Source: Methanobacteriota archaeon
Lineage (GTDB): Archaea > Thermoplasmatota > Thermoplasmata > RBG-16-68-12
DNA length: 21,857 nt
Direction of reading: 5' to 3'
NCBI GenBank assembly: GCA_005878665.1
Contig: VBLR01000155.1
Coordinates: 1 to 21,857 of the forward strand
In this document: positions 14,116 through 21,703 of the stretch, one piece after another
Layout of the letters: every line of letters starts with the position of its first letter
Position numbering within the stretch: position 1 is the first letter of the stretch
Program-made: the position numbers and the translations under genes
The notes under the pieces: generated by a model
Told to the model about the DNA's origin: nothing
The model's database searches: none
The model's input: only the letters and a program-made list of their open reading frames with translations

Positions 14116-15966
14116 CTACCCACCCTGGATCGTGAACCGAATCTCCGCGGGGACCCCGGATGGGACAAACGACTGGTTCGAACCCGAGAGAACGTAGCTC
14201 GCGGCGAGGCTGGCTGCGACAATGGAGCCGGTCGGGAGCGTCGTGTACTCAAGGGTGAGCGTGTACGTCACGGTCGCCCCGATCGGTACCGACACGCCGT
14301 CGAACGTCAACGTGCAACCGGACAAGCTGCTCCCCGGGCCACTCGACGCCGTGCACGCGAACGAGCCCCCGGTCGTATCCGAGACCGTCACGGTCAGCGA
14401 ACCGGAGAGGGTCGCGTCCGCACTCCCGTAGTTCGTCATTTTCACCGTGTACACGGTCACCCCCGACGTGACGCCGTGGATGGGTGTCCCCGTCGGGGTG
14501 TTGGTGTACCCGAACTCCGAGAGCTTCAGGATCGGCCTGGGCGGGAAGTTCACGAACGTGACCGTCGGCCCGCTGCCGCTTTGCGCCTGGCTGAGCGTCA
14601 GGATGACCCCAATCGGGTTGCTCGGGTCAGGGCTCGTTCCGTTCCCGGGAGCCCGGCTGCTTTCGGGCACCACAATCGTCCCGATGTTCACGTAGCCGGC
14701 CTGGACGACTTCGCTCACCGAGTAGGTCGCGGGGAACAACGGGCCGAACTTGGAACATCCCAGTCCGTCGGACCCCGTCAGCTCGGTCAGGCTCGTTCCG
14801 AAGGGTCCCTCGACATGTACCGTCCAGCCGTTCGTCAACGAACCGAAGGCGCCGGTGCGATCGGTTTCGACCAGGGTCACGATCTTGCAGACCGTGATGA
14901 AGCCGGTCGGGGATACGACCTGAGGCAGCGGGATGGTCTTGGCCCCAATGCCGGGGGCGAAGAGGGTGCCGTGGTTCTTGGAGCCCTGGGCTCCGCCGGC
15001 ACCCTCGCGGGAGACCGTGGTCCAGCTGCATCGGTTGTACGTGGACGGATTCGTGTTCCGGATCGCTCCGGGACCGGTCGTGATGCAGAACTCGGATTGG
15101 CTTCCCCCGCCCGGACCTCCGATCGCCGTCTTCCAGATGCCGGTCAGGGCGAGATGGCTGCGGAAGTAAATCGCGAGGCTCTTGCCCGCCGGCAGGTTCG
15201 GCCACCAGGATTGCGGGTACTTGCCCGACGGTCCGAAGAGGTCCACGAAACTGACACGGAAGTAGTGGTCCGTCGCAGGGGACGACTCCGACTCTGCCCC
15301 CGACGAACACAACCCGTTGACAACCGTCGAGCAAGGCTCGTTCCGCTTCGGAAGCGTCTTGTTCAAGTCGGCGAGCGGCAAGGACATGAGGCTGGTCCAG
15401 CCCAGGTTCGGATCCGGATTCGATAGGCCCTTGACGTCGGAGATGCAGATCGACCCCGCCTGCGGAACCATGATCGAGCTGCCGCCCTTGGGGATCGTCA
15501 CGATGTTCGGCGGCGTGCTGCACTTGAAGAGCCCGCCGCCGGGCGGGACGGAGGTCTTGGAGTAGAACATCACGTTCCCTTTCAACGTCACGAACCAGTC
15601 CTGCGTCCAGTCAATCACAATCGCGTTTTTTTCGGCGAAGAAGAAAGACATTGAGACATCAACCGCGTTCGGGATCGTCGCACCGCTGGAGCCCGCATCG
15701 AAGCGGACCTCGGCGTCATACAGATGGCTCTCCAACCAGAAGTCGATGTTCCCTTCCACCCATTGGTTCGCGGCGGTGATGTCCTGGCGCTCCTGGTTGC
15801 CTAACGTGGTCACCGTCGGTGTCCCGCCTGGGCTGGTCGCGGCGAGCGCGAAGTACGCAATCCCACCGAACACACTCGAGGCGACCAACAGTAGCGCGAG
15901 CCCTACCGTTCGAAGCGATGGTTTCTTGATCTCATTCGTCGACCGACGCTCTCGTACATCGTTCAT
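14116..15966 (-). CDS. Large secreted protein with SpaA/prealbumin-like and DUF11/CARDB-like C-terminal domains
   Basis: 616 aa from the ATG at 15966, which has GGAGGA 7 nt upstream; the frame runs back to a TTG at 15987 but that would put the ribosome site inside the gene. A charged n-region then a hydrophobic segment (about 20-43, TVGLALLLVASSVFGGIAYF) forms a signal peptide or N-terminal anchor. Residues 45-330 are a novel extracellular region with tryptophans and several cysteines (LFKCSTPP, GSICISD, NEPCSTVVNGLC). About 355-450 resembles a SpaA/Cna-B prealbumin-type module (FITVCKIVTLVE ... TYSVSEVVQAGY). About 465-600 is a DUF11-like beta-sandwich (VYTVKMTNYGSADATL). No C-terminal membrane helix or sorting motif in the end (EIRFTIQGG). 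Probably a cell-surface or matrix protein; the function is unknown. Confidence 0.87.
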   Translation of the reverse strand: MNDVRERRSTNEIKKPSLRTVGLALLLVASSVFGGIAYFALAATSPGGTPTVTTLGNQERQDITAANQWVEGNIDFWLESHLYDAEVRFDAGSSGATIPNAVDVSMSFFFAEKNAIVIDWTQDWFVTLKGNVMFYSKTSVPPGGGLFKCSTPPNIVTIPKGGSSIMVPQAGSICISDVKGLSNPDPNLGWTSLMSLPLADLNKTLPKRNEPCSTVVNGLCSSGAESESSPATDHYFRVSFVDLFGPSGKYPQSWWPNLPAGKSLAIYFRSHLALTGIWKTAIGGPGGGSQSEFCITTGPGAIRNTNPSTYNRCSWTTVSREGAGGAQGSKNHGTLFAPGIGAKTIPLPQVVSPTGFITVCKIVTLVETDRTGAFGSLTNGWTVHVEGPFGTSLTELTGSDGLGCSKFGPLFPATYSVSEVVQAGYVNIGTIVVPESSRAPGNGTSPDPSNPIGVILTLSQAQSGSGPTVTFVNFPPRPILKLSEFGYTNTPTGTPIHGVTSGVTVYTVKMTNYGSADATLSGSLTVTVSDTTGGSFACTASSGPGSSLSGCTLTFDGVSVPIGATVTYTLTLEYTTLPTGSIVAASLAASYVLSGSNQSFVPSGVPAEIRFTIQGG

Positions 15967-16165
15967 GGAAAAATCCTCCGAGAGCAAACAACAACGCAGA
16001 ACAATGCGATGCTGATTCCTCCCCCCGTCTGGTCCATCATCCAGGTTGAAGGGATTCAGGCTTGTGGCACGGTTTTTGACCCTGGAGCGACGAGGTCCTG
16101 GGAGTAAGTCACCCTCGAGGTCTCCGGTGGGCCGTTCGGGGCCGGCTCGCGGTGTGTGAATGGGG

Positions 16166-16239
16166 AGCCGCCAGGGGGCTTCGATCCCCCGACCTGCAGT
16201 TTACGAAACTGCCGCTCTGCCGGGCTGAGCTATGGCGGC
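16166..16239 (-). tRNA. tRNA-Thr (anticodon CGT)
   Basis: 74 nt with a full cloverleaf on the minus strand: acceptor GCCGCCA/TGGCGGC (7 bp), D stem GCTC/GAGC, anticodon stem GCAGT/ACTGC with loop TTCGTAA (anticodon CGT, reads ACG), variable loop AGGTC, and T stem GGGGG/CCCCC with loop ATCGAAG. Discriminator U73 agrees with archaeal tRNA-Thr. CCA is not encoded and there is no intron. Position 54 reads A rather than the usual U. A possible promoter (GGGAAATTCCC, 16273-16283) lies about 39 nt upstream. Confidence 0.95.
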
Positions 16240-16247
16240 ATTGCGCC

Positions 16248-16268
16248 ACCGCCTTCCTACAGGGCGGT
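16248..16268. repeat. Small inverted repeat just upstream of tRNA-Thr
   Basis: ACCGCC (16248-16253) pairs with GGCGGT (16263-16268) across a 9-nt loop. It lies between the tRNA 5' end and its possible TATA element, near the expected transcription start, so it may be in the tRNA leader or be chance in GC-rich DNA. Confidence 0.4.
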
Positions 16269-16374
16269 AGGAGGGAATTTCCCGCTCCAACCGGCTGAGA
16301 CACGATGGTGCGGACGGAAGGAAAAGCTCCCACGCCATAAAGATTCCGAGAACATCTGCTGGACCCGGACAACG

Positions 16375-16380
16375 TTTAAG
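16375..16380 (+). promoter_or_regulatory. TATA-like box for the amidohydrolase gene
   Basis: TTTAAG centred about 25 nt before the GTG at 16403, consistent with a leaderless transcript and supporting GTG as the start. Confidence 0.5.
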
Positions 16381-16402
16381 CGAGACCCGACCATCGCGCG
16401 GC

Positions 16403-17539
16403 GTGCAGCGCGTCTCGGGATGGTATTACGACGGCCATCGCTTCCGAGCGGGGACGGTCGGATGGGAAGAGGACATGGTCGTGGAGGTTCGCTCCGGTCG
16501 CGCCCGCCGTTCGCTCGCGGAGGGACTCATCATCCCGGGACTGTGGAACGCGCACACGCACCTCGGCGACGCGATTGTGACGCAGGAGCTCAAGGGCACA
16601 ATCGAGGAGCTCGTCGCACCACCGCACGGGCTCAAGCATCGGGTCCTCGCGAAGGCGAAAGACGCGGCGGTGATCTCTGCGATGCGACGCGCGATGGCGA
16701 CGATGGTCAGGACCGGGACCACGGGGTTCTCCGACTTCCGCGAAGGAGGACTCAAGGGACTCAAACTGCTCTACGCGGCAGAGGCCGCCCTGCCCGTTCG
16801 AGGGATCGCGCTCGGCCGGCCCGCCGGGTTATCGTACGATCAACGGGAGGTGGCCGCAATCCTGCGCGCATCAGATGGGATCGCGGTGAGCTCCTACATC
16901 GACTGGCCACGCGATGCCATCGAGAAGCTCGCGGCGGACGTCCGTCGGGCCAAAAAGATCTTCGCAATCCATTGTTCCGAACGCGTCCGGGAGGAGATCG
17001 ACGTGGTTCTCGATCTGAAGCCCGCATTCCTCGTCCACATGGTCCAAGCGACGGACGCAGATCTCGAACGCTGCGCGGACGCGCGTGTCCCGATCGTCGT
17101 GTGCCCGCGGTCGAACGCGTTCTTCGGGATGACGCCGGACATCCCACGGATGCTGAGACAAGGCGTGGAGCTGCGGCTCGGAACCGATAACGCGATGATC
17201 AACACACCCTCCCTCCTGCGGGAGATGGAATTCGCGTATCGCGTTGCCCGGATGAACGGGGGCGTCCCGGCACGTGAGATCGTCGAAATGGCGTTGCGGG
17301 GAGGTCGTCTCGCCAACCCGGACGCCAAGCCGGCGATTCGCGTCGGCGAGCGGGCAGACCTCGTCATCTTGGATCTCCCCGGAGGGCCGAACGGGTTTGC
17401 GTCTCTCGTCCGAGCCTCTGCGAGTGATGTCCGCCTTGTCGTTTCCGGGGGACAACAGTGGCCCGCACCGGCTCCGTCGGTCCGGGACGCATCGATGATT
17501 CGGGGACGACGGCGAGGCGCCGGTCGCTCGACCCGATGA
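16403..17539 (+). CDS. Amidohydrolase-superfamily metal-dependent hydrolase/deaminase
   Basis: 378 aa from GTG. The metal-site set of the cytosine-deaminase/chlorohydrolase branch is complete: HxH in PGLWNAHTHLGD (H51, H53), H190 in IFAIHCSE, H212 in LVHMVQAT, and D262 in LGTDNAMIN. A short N-terminal beta-sandwich piece precedes it and ERADLVILDL closes it, as in this superfamily. Members deaminate purine or pyrimidine bases and nucleosides (guanine, cytosine, SAH/MTA) or cleave ring amides in the cytoplasm; the substrate cannot be read from the sequence. The protein is shorter than SAH/MTA deaminases (about 420-440). It is first in a same-strand series with glyS and the PP-loop gene, but glyS has its own TATA box. 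The C-terminal Arg-rich tail (RGRRRGAGRSTR) is unusual. Confidence 0.9.
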   Translation: MQRVSGWYYDGHRFRAGTVGWEEDMVVEVRSGRARRSLAEGLIIPGLWNAHTHLGDAIVTQELKGTIEELVAPPHGLKHRVLAKAKDAAVISAMRRAMATMVRTGTTGFSDFREGGLKGLKLLYAAEAALPVRGIALGRPAGLSYDQREVAAILRASDGIAVSSYIDWPRDAIEKLAADVRRAKKIFAIHCSERVREEIDVVLDLKPAFLVHMVQATDADLERCADARVPIVVCPRSNAFFGMTPDIPRMLRQGVELRLGTDNAMINTPSLLREMEFAYRVARMNGGVPAREIVEMALRGGRLANPDAKPAIRVGERADLVILDLPGGPNGFASLVRASASDVRLVVSGGQQWPAPAPSVRDASMIRGRRRGAGRSTR

Positions 17540-17562
17540 GGGGACGAGGGCCCACCCCATCC

Positions 17563-17568
17563 TTTATC
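17563..17568 (+). promoter_or_regulatory. TATA box for glyS
   Basis: TTTATC centred about 28 nt before the ATG at 17594, in a short GC-rich gap; transcript predicted to be nearly leaderless. Confidence 0.5.
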
Positions 17569-17593
17569 CGAACGCCTCACTTTCTGGCGGCAA

Positions 17594-19078
17594 ATGGCCT
17601 CCTACGACGACGTCATGTCGTTGTGCGTCCGCCGCGGTTTCTTGTGGCCCGCGGTCGATTTGTATGGGGGATTCGCGGGTTTCTACGACTACGGCCACAA
17701 CGGCGTTCTCATGCGCCGACGGTGGGAAGATCTTTGGACGGAGACCTTCCTTGGATTGAGCGACAACTACTACCTCATCGACACGACGACGATCCTCCCG
17801 GAGCCCGCTCTCAAGGCTTCCGGCCATGTGGATCACTTCACGGACATCCTCGTCACGTGCACGCGCTGTGGTGAATCGTACCGCGGGGATCAGCTGATCG
17901 AGGCCGCGACGCACGAAGAGCACGAGGGCCTCACACCCGGAGAAATCGACGCCCGCATCCGCGACTTGAAGATCCGATGCCCGAATTGCAAAGGCGAACT
18001 GGGACCGGCCCGACCGTTCAACATGATGTTCCCGCTCGATGTCGGGCCGACCGGCAAGGACCGCGCCTACCTCCGGCCGGAGACGGCCCAGGGAGTCTAC
18101 CTCAACTTCAAACGAGAGTTCGAGGCGCTGCGGCGGAAACTTCCGATGGGGCTCGCCATCGTCGGGCGGGCGTATCGAAACGAGATCAGCCCGCGCCAGG
18201 GCGCCTACCGCATGCGGGAATTTCTCCAGGCCGAACTCCAGATCTTCTTCGACCCCGCGACGTTTGCGGACGGGCTGCCCTTCGACTCGATCGCGTCGAC
18301 GCCGATCCGCATCGCCTGGGCCACGGAGAAGAACGAGGCCGGCGCGCACGAGATCGCCGCGAGAGATCTCGTCGCCCGCGATCTGCCCCCGTGGTACGTC
18401 TATCACCTCGCGGCGGTCCAGCGTTACTACCTCGACCGGCTCCGGGTCCCTCGAGATGCGTTCCGCTTCGCCGAGCTCGATGAGAAAGAGCGCGCGTTCT
18501 ACAACAAGATCCACTTCGACATCCAGGTGAAACAGGAAAGCCTCGGCGGCTTCAAAGAAGTCGGCGGCGTCCATTATCGGACGGACCACGACCTGAGAGG
18601 GCACGAGGCCGTGTCCCATGCGAAGCAGTCCGTGACCTTTGGCGGCTCGAAGCTCATCCCGCATGTCCTCGAGTTGTCGTTCGGCGTGGATCGCAACGTG
18701 TGGGCCATGCTCGACCTGTCATTCAGCAAGACGGAGCGGATTGTCTTGCGGCTCCCGCCACGTCTGGCGCCCGTGAGCGCCGGCGTCTTCCCGCTCGTGA
18801 ACAAGGACGGGCTCCCCGAAAGAGCCGGAGCGATTCACGCCAACCTGAGGAAGCGCCTCGCGGTGTTCTACGATGAGTCGGGATCGATCGGCCGACGGTA
18901 CGCCCGCATGGACGAAATCGGCACTCCGTTCTCGGTGACGGTGGATCACGAGTCGCTCGAAGGAAAGGGCGTCACGGTCCGCGAGCGGGACTCGCAAAAA
19001 CAGATCCGGGTGTTGGAGGCGGACCTCGCGGACACGCTCATGGGACTCCTCTCCGGCGATTCCAAGTTCGGCGCGTGA
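17594..19078 (+). CDS. glyS: Glycyl-tRNA synthetase (archaeal/eukaryal homodimer type)
   Basis: 494 aa. Charges tRNA-Gly with glycine using ATP; class II enzyme, cytoplasm. Motif 1 region near SLCVRRGFLWPAVDLYGG; zinc-type Cys pairs CTRC (89-92) and CPNC (129-132); substrate loop LRPETAQGVY; motif 2 GRAYRNEISPRQGAYRMREF (191-210); motif 3 HVLELSFGVDRNVW (about 355). The anticodon-binding domain covers about 390-494, ending VRERDSQKQIRVLEADLAD. Residue content and length match archaeal enzymes rather than the bacterial alpha2-beta2 type. The ATG at 17594 is right at the predicted transcription start. The PP-loop gene begins 4 nt after the stop. Confidence 0.97.
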   Translation: MASYDDVMSLCVRRGFLWPAVDLYGGFAGFYDYGHNGVLMRRRWEDLWTETFLGLSDNYYLIDTTTILPEPALKASGHVDHFTDILVTCTRCGESYRGDQLIEAATHEEHEGLTPGEIDARIRDLKIRCPNCKGELGPARPFNMMFPLDVGPTGKDRAYLRPETAQGVYLNFKREFEALRRKLPMGLAIVGRAYRNEISPRQGAYRMREFLQAELQIFFDPATFADGLPFDSIASTPIRIAWATEKNEAGAHEIAARDLVARDLPPWYVYHLAAVQRYYLDRLRVPRDAFRFAELDEKERAFYNKIHFDIQVKQESLGGFKEVGGVHYRTDHDLRGHEAVSHAKQSVTFGGSKLIPHVLELSFGVDRNVWAMLDLSFSKTERIVLRLPPRLAPVSAGVFPLVNKDGLPERAGAIHANLRKRLAVFYDESGSIGRRYARMDEIGTPFSVTVDHESLEGKGVTVRERDSQKQIRVLEADLADTLMGLLSGDSKFGA

Positions 19079-19082
19079 GGGC

Positions 19083-19721
19083 ATGGCGTCGTCGCGCCAC
19101 GTCGACGCGTTCGTCCGCCGACTCGAGCATGCGGTCGCACACGAGGTCGACGGTCGCGATCGCGTGGCCCTCGCGTACTCCGGCGGACTGGCGAGCACAC
19201 TCGTCGCGATGCTCGCGCGAAAACGAAGCGCCCTGGACTGCGTTGTCGCTGGCGTCGACGGCTCGCCCGACGTCCGGGCCGCGAAAGCGGCGAAGGCTCA
19301 TCTCGACTACCGGGTCGAGTTTCTCATCCTGAATCGGAGAGACGCGATACGGATCTATGGGCGAATCGCGGCCGCTGATCCGGATTTGCGGGAGCGTGAC
19401 GTCGAGAACCTGGTACCACTCCACGCGGCCCTCGAGCGTGTCAAAGGTCGTCCGGTGATCTCCGGTTTCGGATTGCCGCCGCTCAGACCGGCGGTGGTCT
19501 CTGCGCTCGAGCGCTCTGATGTGGCCCTGCCGATCCGCACGGCCTCCCGCGGAACGACGCTTTCGCGCTCCACGCTCCGGGCCGCGGCCACAGTGCTTGG
19601 CCTCCCGGTGGAGTGGGCTCGCATAGCCCATCGCGCTCCGGTGGAAGGCGCAGGGATCCGGGAATACTTCGAACCCGGAATCGAGCCGCGGAATCACGAC
19701 TCCACTCAATCGCGTTTGTGA
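19083..19721 (+). CDS. PP-loop (asparagine-synthase-like) ATPase domain protein
   Basis: 212 aa. A PP-loop SGGLAS (33-38) in RVALAYSGGLASTLVAML is the N-type ATP-pyrophosphatase signature, in which ATP is split to AMP and PPi to adenylate a substrate. A second segment, ALPIRTASRGTTLSRSTLR, resembles the C-terminal part of the asparagine-synthase fold. There is no glutaminase domain, so it is unlikely to be a full asparagine synthetase; a small-molecule or tRNA-modifying adenylating enzyme is possible. The ATG at 19083 starts 4 nt after the glyS stop with a weak GAGG just before it, so it is probably translated from the glyS mRNA. The last 30 residues are polar and look disordered. Confidence 0.85.
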   Translation: MASSRHVDAFVRRLEHAVAHEVDGRDRVALAYSGGLASTLVAMLARKRSALDCVVAGVDGSPDVRAAKAAKAHLDYRVEFLILNRRDAIRIYGRIAAADPDLRERDVENLVPLHAALERVKGRPVISGFGLPPLRPAVVSALERSDVALPIRTASRGTTLSRSTLRAAATVLGLPVEWARIAHRAPVEGAGIREYFEPGIEPRNHDSTQSRL

Positions 19722-19768
19722 GAATCACGAAGCCGCGACAATCTGTCCGATGATGCATCGGTAACAAG

Positions 19769-19776
19769 ATTAAATA
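19769..19776 (+). promoter_or_regulatory. TATA box for the membrane roadblock-like protein gene
   Basis: ATTAAATA, a good archaeal TATA match. It is only about 17 nt from the ATG at 19789, which is shorter than elsewhere in this window (25-33 nt), so the true start may be the GTG at 19846. Confidence 0.55.
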
Positions 19777-19788
19777 GACCCCTTACGA

Positions 19789-20811
19789 ATGGTCGCCGCA
19801 GTCGGCGTCCGCGCGACGGACAATCGGTTGGGGGGGCTCCAACCAGTGCAAAGTCGAACCGCGCACGTACCACGCTTCATCTCCGGAGTCGCGTTCCTCC
19901 TCCTTGCATTCACGCTCACAGCCTCTCTCGTCTCCGCGGTCCCTCGCCGCTCATATTATCAGCTCGCGGTGATCCTCAACGATTCCAACGCCCCCGACGT
20001 GGACTTCAGTTTCTGGTTGGATTCGCCGTATCCGAACAACCTGAGTTACAGCGATACGATGGCGGCGACGATCAGCATCACGGTGAGGTTCGGTCCCGAA
20101 CTCGCCTCTGATCAGGCTCCCGGAGGACTCTACCAGAATGTAACGCACAACACGATTGGGGATTGGTGGTTCTTCGCCAACGCCACGGAGACTCCGCAGA
20201 CCGCGAATCCGGTCTTCACGACGGTCGCCGTCACGGTCACGTACACCGACAATTTTGATCAGAACCCGCGGACGATTTATCGGTCCCTGACGTTCGCCCT
20301 GAAGTACAGCGCCCCTCCGGCTCCCGTGAATGCTGTCTGGGCGGCGGCCGCGGGCCTCGGTGCCGCGGGCGTGCTCGGCCTCGGCGTGTACGTGACCCGA
20401 CGCGCGCGTCTCGAGGAGCTGTACTTGATGCACGACAGCGGGATGCTGATCCGTCACTGGTCGCGCACGCAAGGCATGGTCCACGACAGCGACATCATGA
20501 GCGGCATGCTCATCGTCCTCCAGGAGTTCGTGCGAGACTCGTTCGACGATCGGGGCGGCACCCTGGAACAATTACGCTTCGGGCAACGTCAAGTGCTCAT
20601 GCTCCGGGGCCAACATGCGGTCCTCGCGGCCGTCATCGTGGGCCGGTACCTGAACAATCTGCCGAGGAAACTCCAGATCGCGGTGTGGGAGTTCGAACGG
20701 TCTCACGCCGATATCCTCGCCCAGTGGGACGGGAACGTGGCGCTCCTCCCGCAGGCGGATCTCATCGCGGCGCGATTCATCCGCCCTCGCCTCCGGTTCC
20801 ATCCGAACTGA
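19789..20811 (+). CDS. Membrane protein with extracellular domain and cytoplasmic roadblock/longin-like domain
   Basis: 340 aa from ATG 19789; the GTG at 19846 would give a tighter signal sequence and better fit the TATA spacing, so the first 19 residues are uncertain. Layout: signal/anchor helix (about 30-50, ISGVAFLLLAFTLTASLVSA), beta-rich outside domain (about 55-172), membrane helix (about 181-203, VWAAAAGLGAAGVLGLGVYV), then a cytoplasmic domain (204-340) starting LEELYLMHDSGMLIRHWS and continuing SGMLIVLQEFVRDSF. That start (a predicted strand ending in a Gly turn, then strand and helix) is like the roadblock/longin fold used by partners of small GTPases. The gene directly precedes a Ras-like GTPase. 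The fold call is from pattern only; I do not recognise a named family. Confidence 0.85.
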   Translation: MVAAVGVRATDNRLGGLQPVQSRTAHVPRFISGVAFLLLAFTLTASLVSAVPRRSYYQLAVILNDSNAPDVDFSFWLDSPYPNNLSYSDTMAATISITVRFGPELASDQAPGGLYQNVTHNTIGDWWFFANATETPQTANPVFTTVAVTVTYTDNFDQNPRTIYRSLTFALKYSAPPAPVNAVWAAAAGLGAAGVLGLGVYVTRRARLEELYLMHDSGMLIRHWSRTQGMVHDSDIMSGMLIVLQEFVRDSFDDRGGTLEQLRFGQRQVLMLRGQHAVLAAVIVGRYLNNLPRKLQIAVWEFERSHADILAQWDGNVALLPQADLIAARFIRPRLRFHPN

Positions 20812-20850
20812 GCCCTCGTATTCGCATCGCTGACATTGAGTCAGCAAGCG

Positions 20851-20857
20851 TTATAAG
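20851..20857 (+). promoter_or_regulatory. TATA box for the Ras-like GTPase gene
   Basis: TTATAAG centred 16 nt before the ATG at 20870 but 31 nt before the ATG at 20885. The second spacing is the one seen at other genes here, which supports 20885 as the start. Confidence 0.55.
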
Positions 20858-20884
20858 AGTGGCCCCCGCATGGAACGATACGTC

Positions 20885-21703
20885 ATGGTCGATGACCACA
20901 TCAAGCGGAAAATCTTGCTCCTCGGTGATGGCGCCGTGGGCAAGACGAGCCTCATCCGACGCTTCGTGGTCGACAAGTTCTCGGACGAGTACATCACGAC
21001 GATCGGCACGAAAGTCACCAAGAAGGACTTGCGGATCGAATCGCCGGGGAAGGCGACCGACATGACGTTCATGATTTGGGACGTCCTCGGCCAGAAAGGG
21101 TACCGGGGAATCCAGGAGAGCTCGTTCCAGGGGGCGAAAGGCGCGCTCCTGGTCTACGACGTGACCCGCTCGGAGACGGCCGAGAGCCTGCACGAATATT
21201 GGATCCCGCACCTCCTTTCCGTCACCGACCCGATCCCGATCGTCCTCGTCGCGAACAAGGTGGACCTCGCGAGTTCCCGGCGGCAGGTCCAAGAACAGCT
21301 CGACGACCTGAAGGACGTGCTCCAGGTGGACGGCTTTGTGAGCTCGGCGAAAACCGGTTTGAACGTCGAGGCGGGCTTCCTCGGCCTTGCGAAGGCGATG
21401 ATCGCCGAAGCGGATGCGAAGATCACGAAGGCAGAAGCGATCGAGGAGACCTGGAATCCGTACATCGCGGTCACGGACCAAATCATCATGGACTTCTGCG
21501 AGTTCATGGGAGGCCACGAAGCCGCGATGCCCATCGTCCGGCAGCAGCTCACCCGGGCGGGGATCGATGTCAAGGCACCGACGCGGGAGGGCCTGCGTCT
21601 CGCCGTCGACTACCTCGCGGAAGCGGAGTCGGCGTTCCGTAACGCGGCAGACGTGGAGGCGAGCAAGCTCCGCCGCCTCGGCTGGATCAAAGAAATCTCG
21701 TGA
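20885..21703 (+). CDS. Ras/Rab-like small GTPase with C-terminal helical extension
   Basis: 272 aa. All G motifs are present: G1 GDGAVGKTS (14-22), G2 Thr in ITTIGTK, G3 WDVLGQ (65-70), G4 NKVD (124-127), G5 SAK (154-156). Asp-Leu-Gly-Gln at G3 keeps the glutamine used for hydrolysis in Ras. The G domain ends near 175; about 95 further residues (EETWNPYIAVTDQIIMDF ... LRRLGWIKEI) form an extra helical domain not found in Ras or Rab. No lipidation signal at the C-terminus. Start: ATG 20885 preferred over ATG 20870 from TATA spacing and because the G1 strand then begins at the family position. It follows the membrane roadblock-like gene by about 70 nt with its own promoter, and ends exactly against the Elp3 stop on the other strand. 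Confidence 0.93.
   Translation: MVDDHIKRKILLLGDGAVGKTSLIRRFVVDKFSDEYITTIGTKVTKKDLRIESPGKATDMTFMIWDVLGQKGYRGIQESSFQGAKGALLVYDVTRSETAESLHEYWIPHLLSVTDPIPIVLVANKVDLASSRRQVQEQLDDLKDVLQVDGFVSSAKTGLNVEAGFLGLAKAMIAEADAKITKAEAIEETWNPYIAVTDQIIMDFCEFMGGHEAAMPIVRQQLTRAGIDVKAPTREGLRLAVDYLAEAESAFRNAADVEASKLRRLGWIKEIS

Noticed and set aside
14476..15426. Plus-strand frame inside the large secreted-protein region
   Set aside because: No signal, motif or ribosome site; the minus strand has a signal peptide, strong Shine-Dalgarno and folded-domain composition.
16166..16239. The tRNA read on the plus strand
   Set aside because: Only the minus strand gives the correct order of D arm, anticodon arm and T arm with U33 before the anticodon.
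17564..18664. Minus-strand frame opposite glyS
   Set aside because: Antisense to an unmistakable aminoacyl-tRNA synthetase; no motif of its own.
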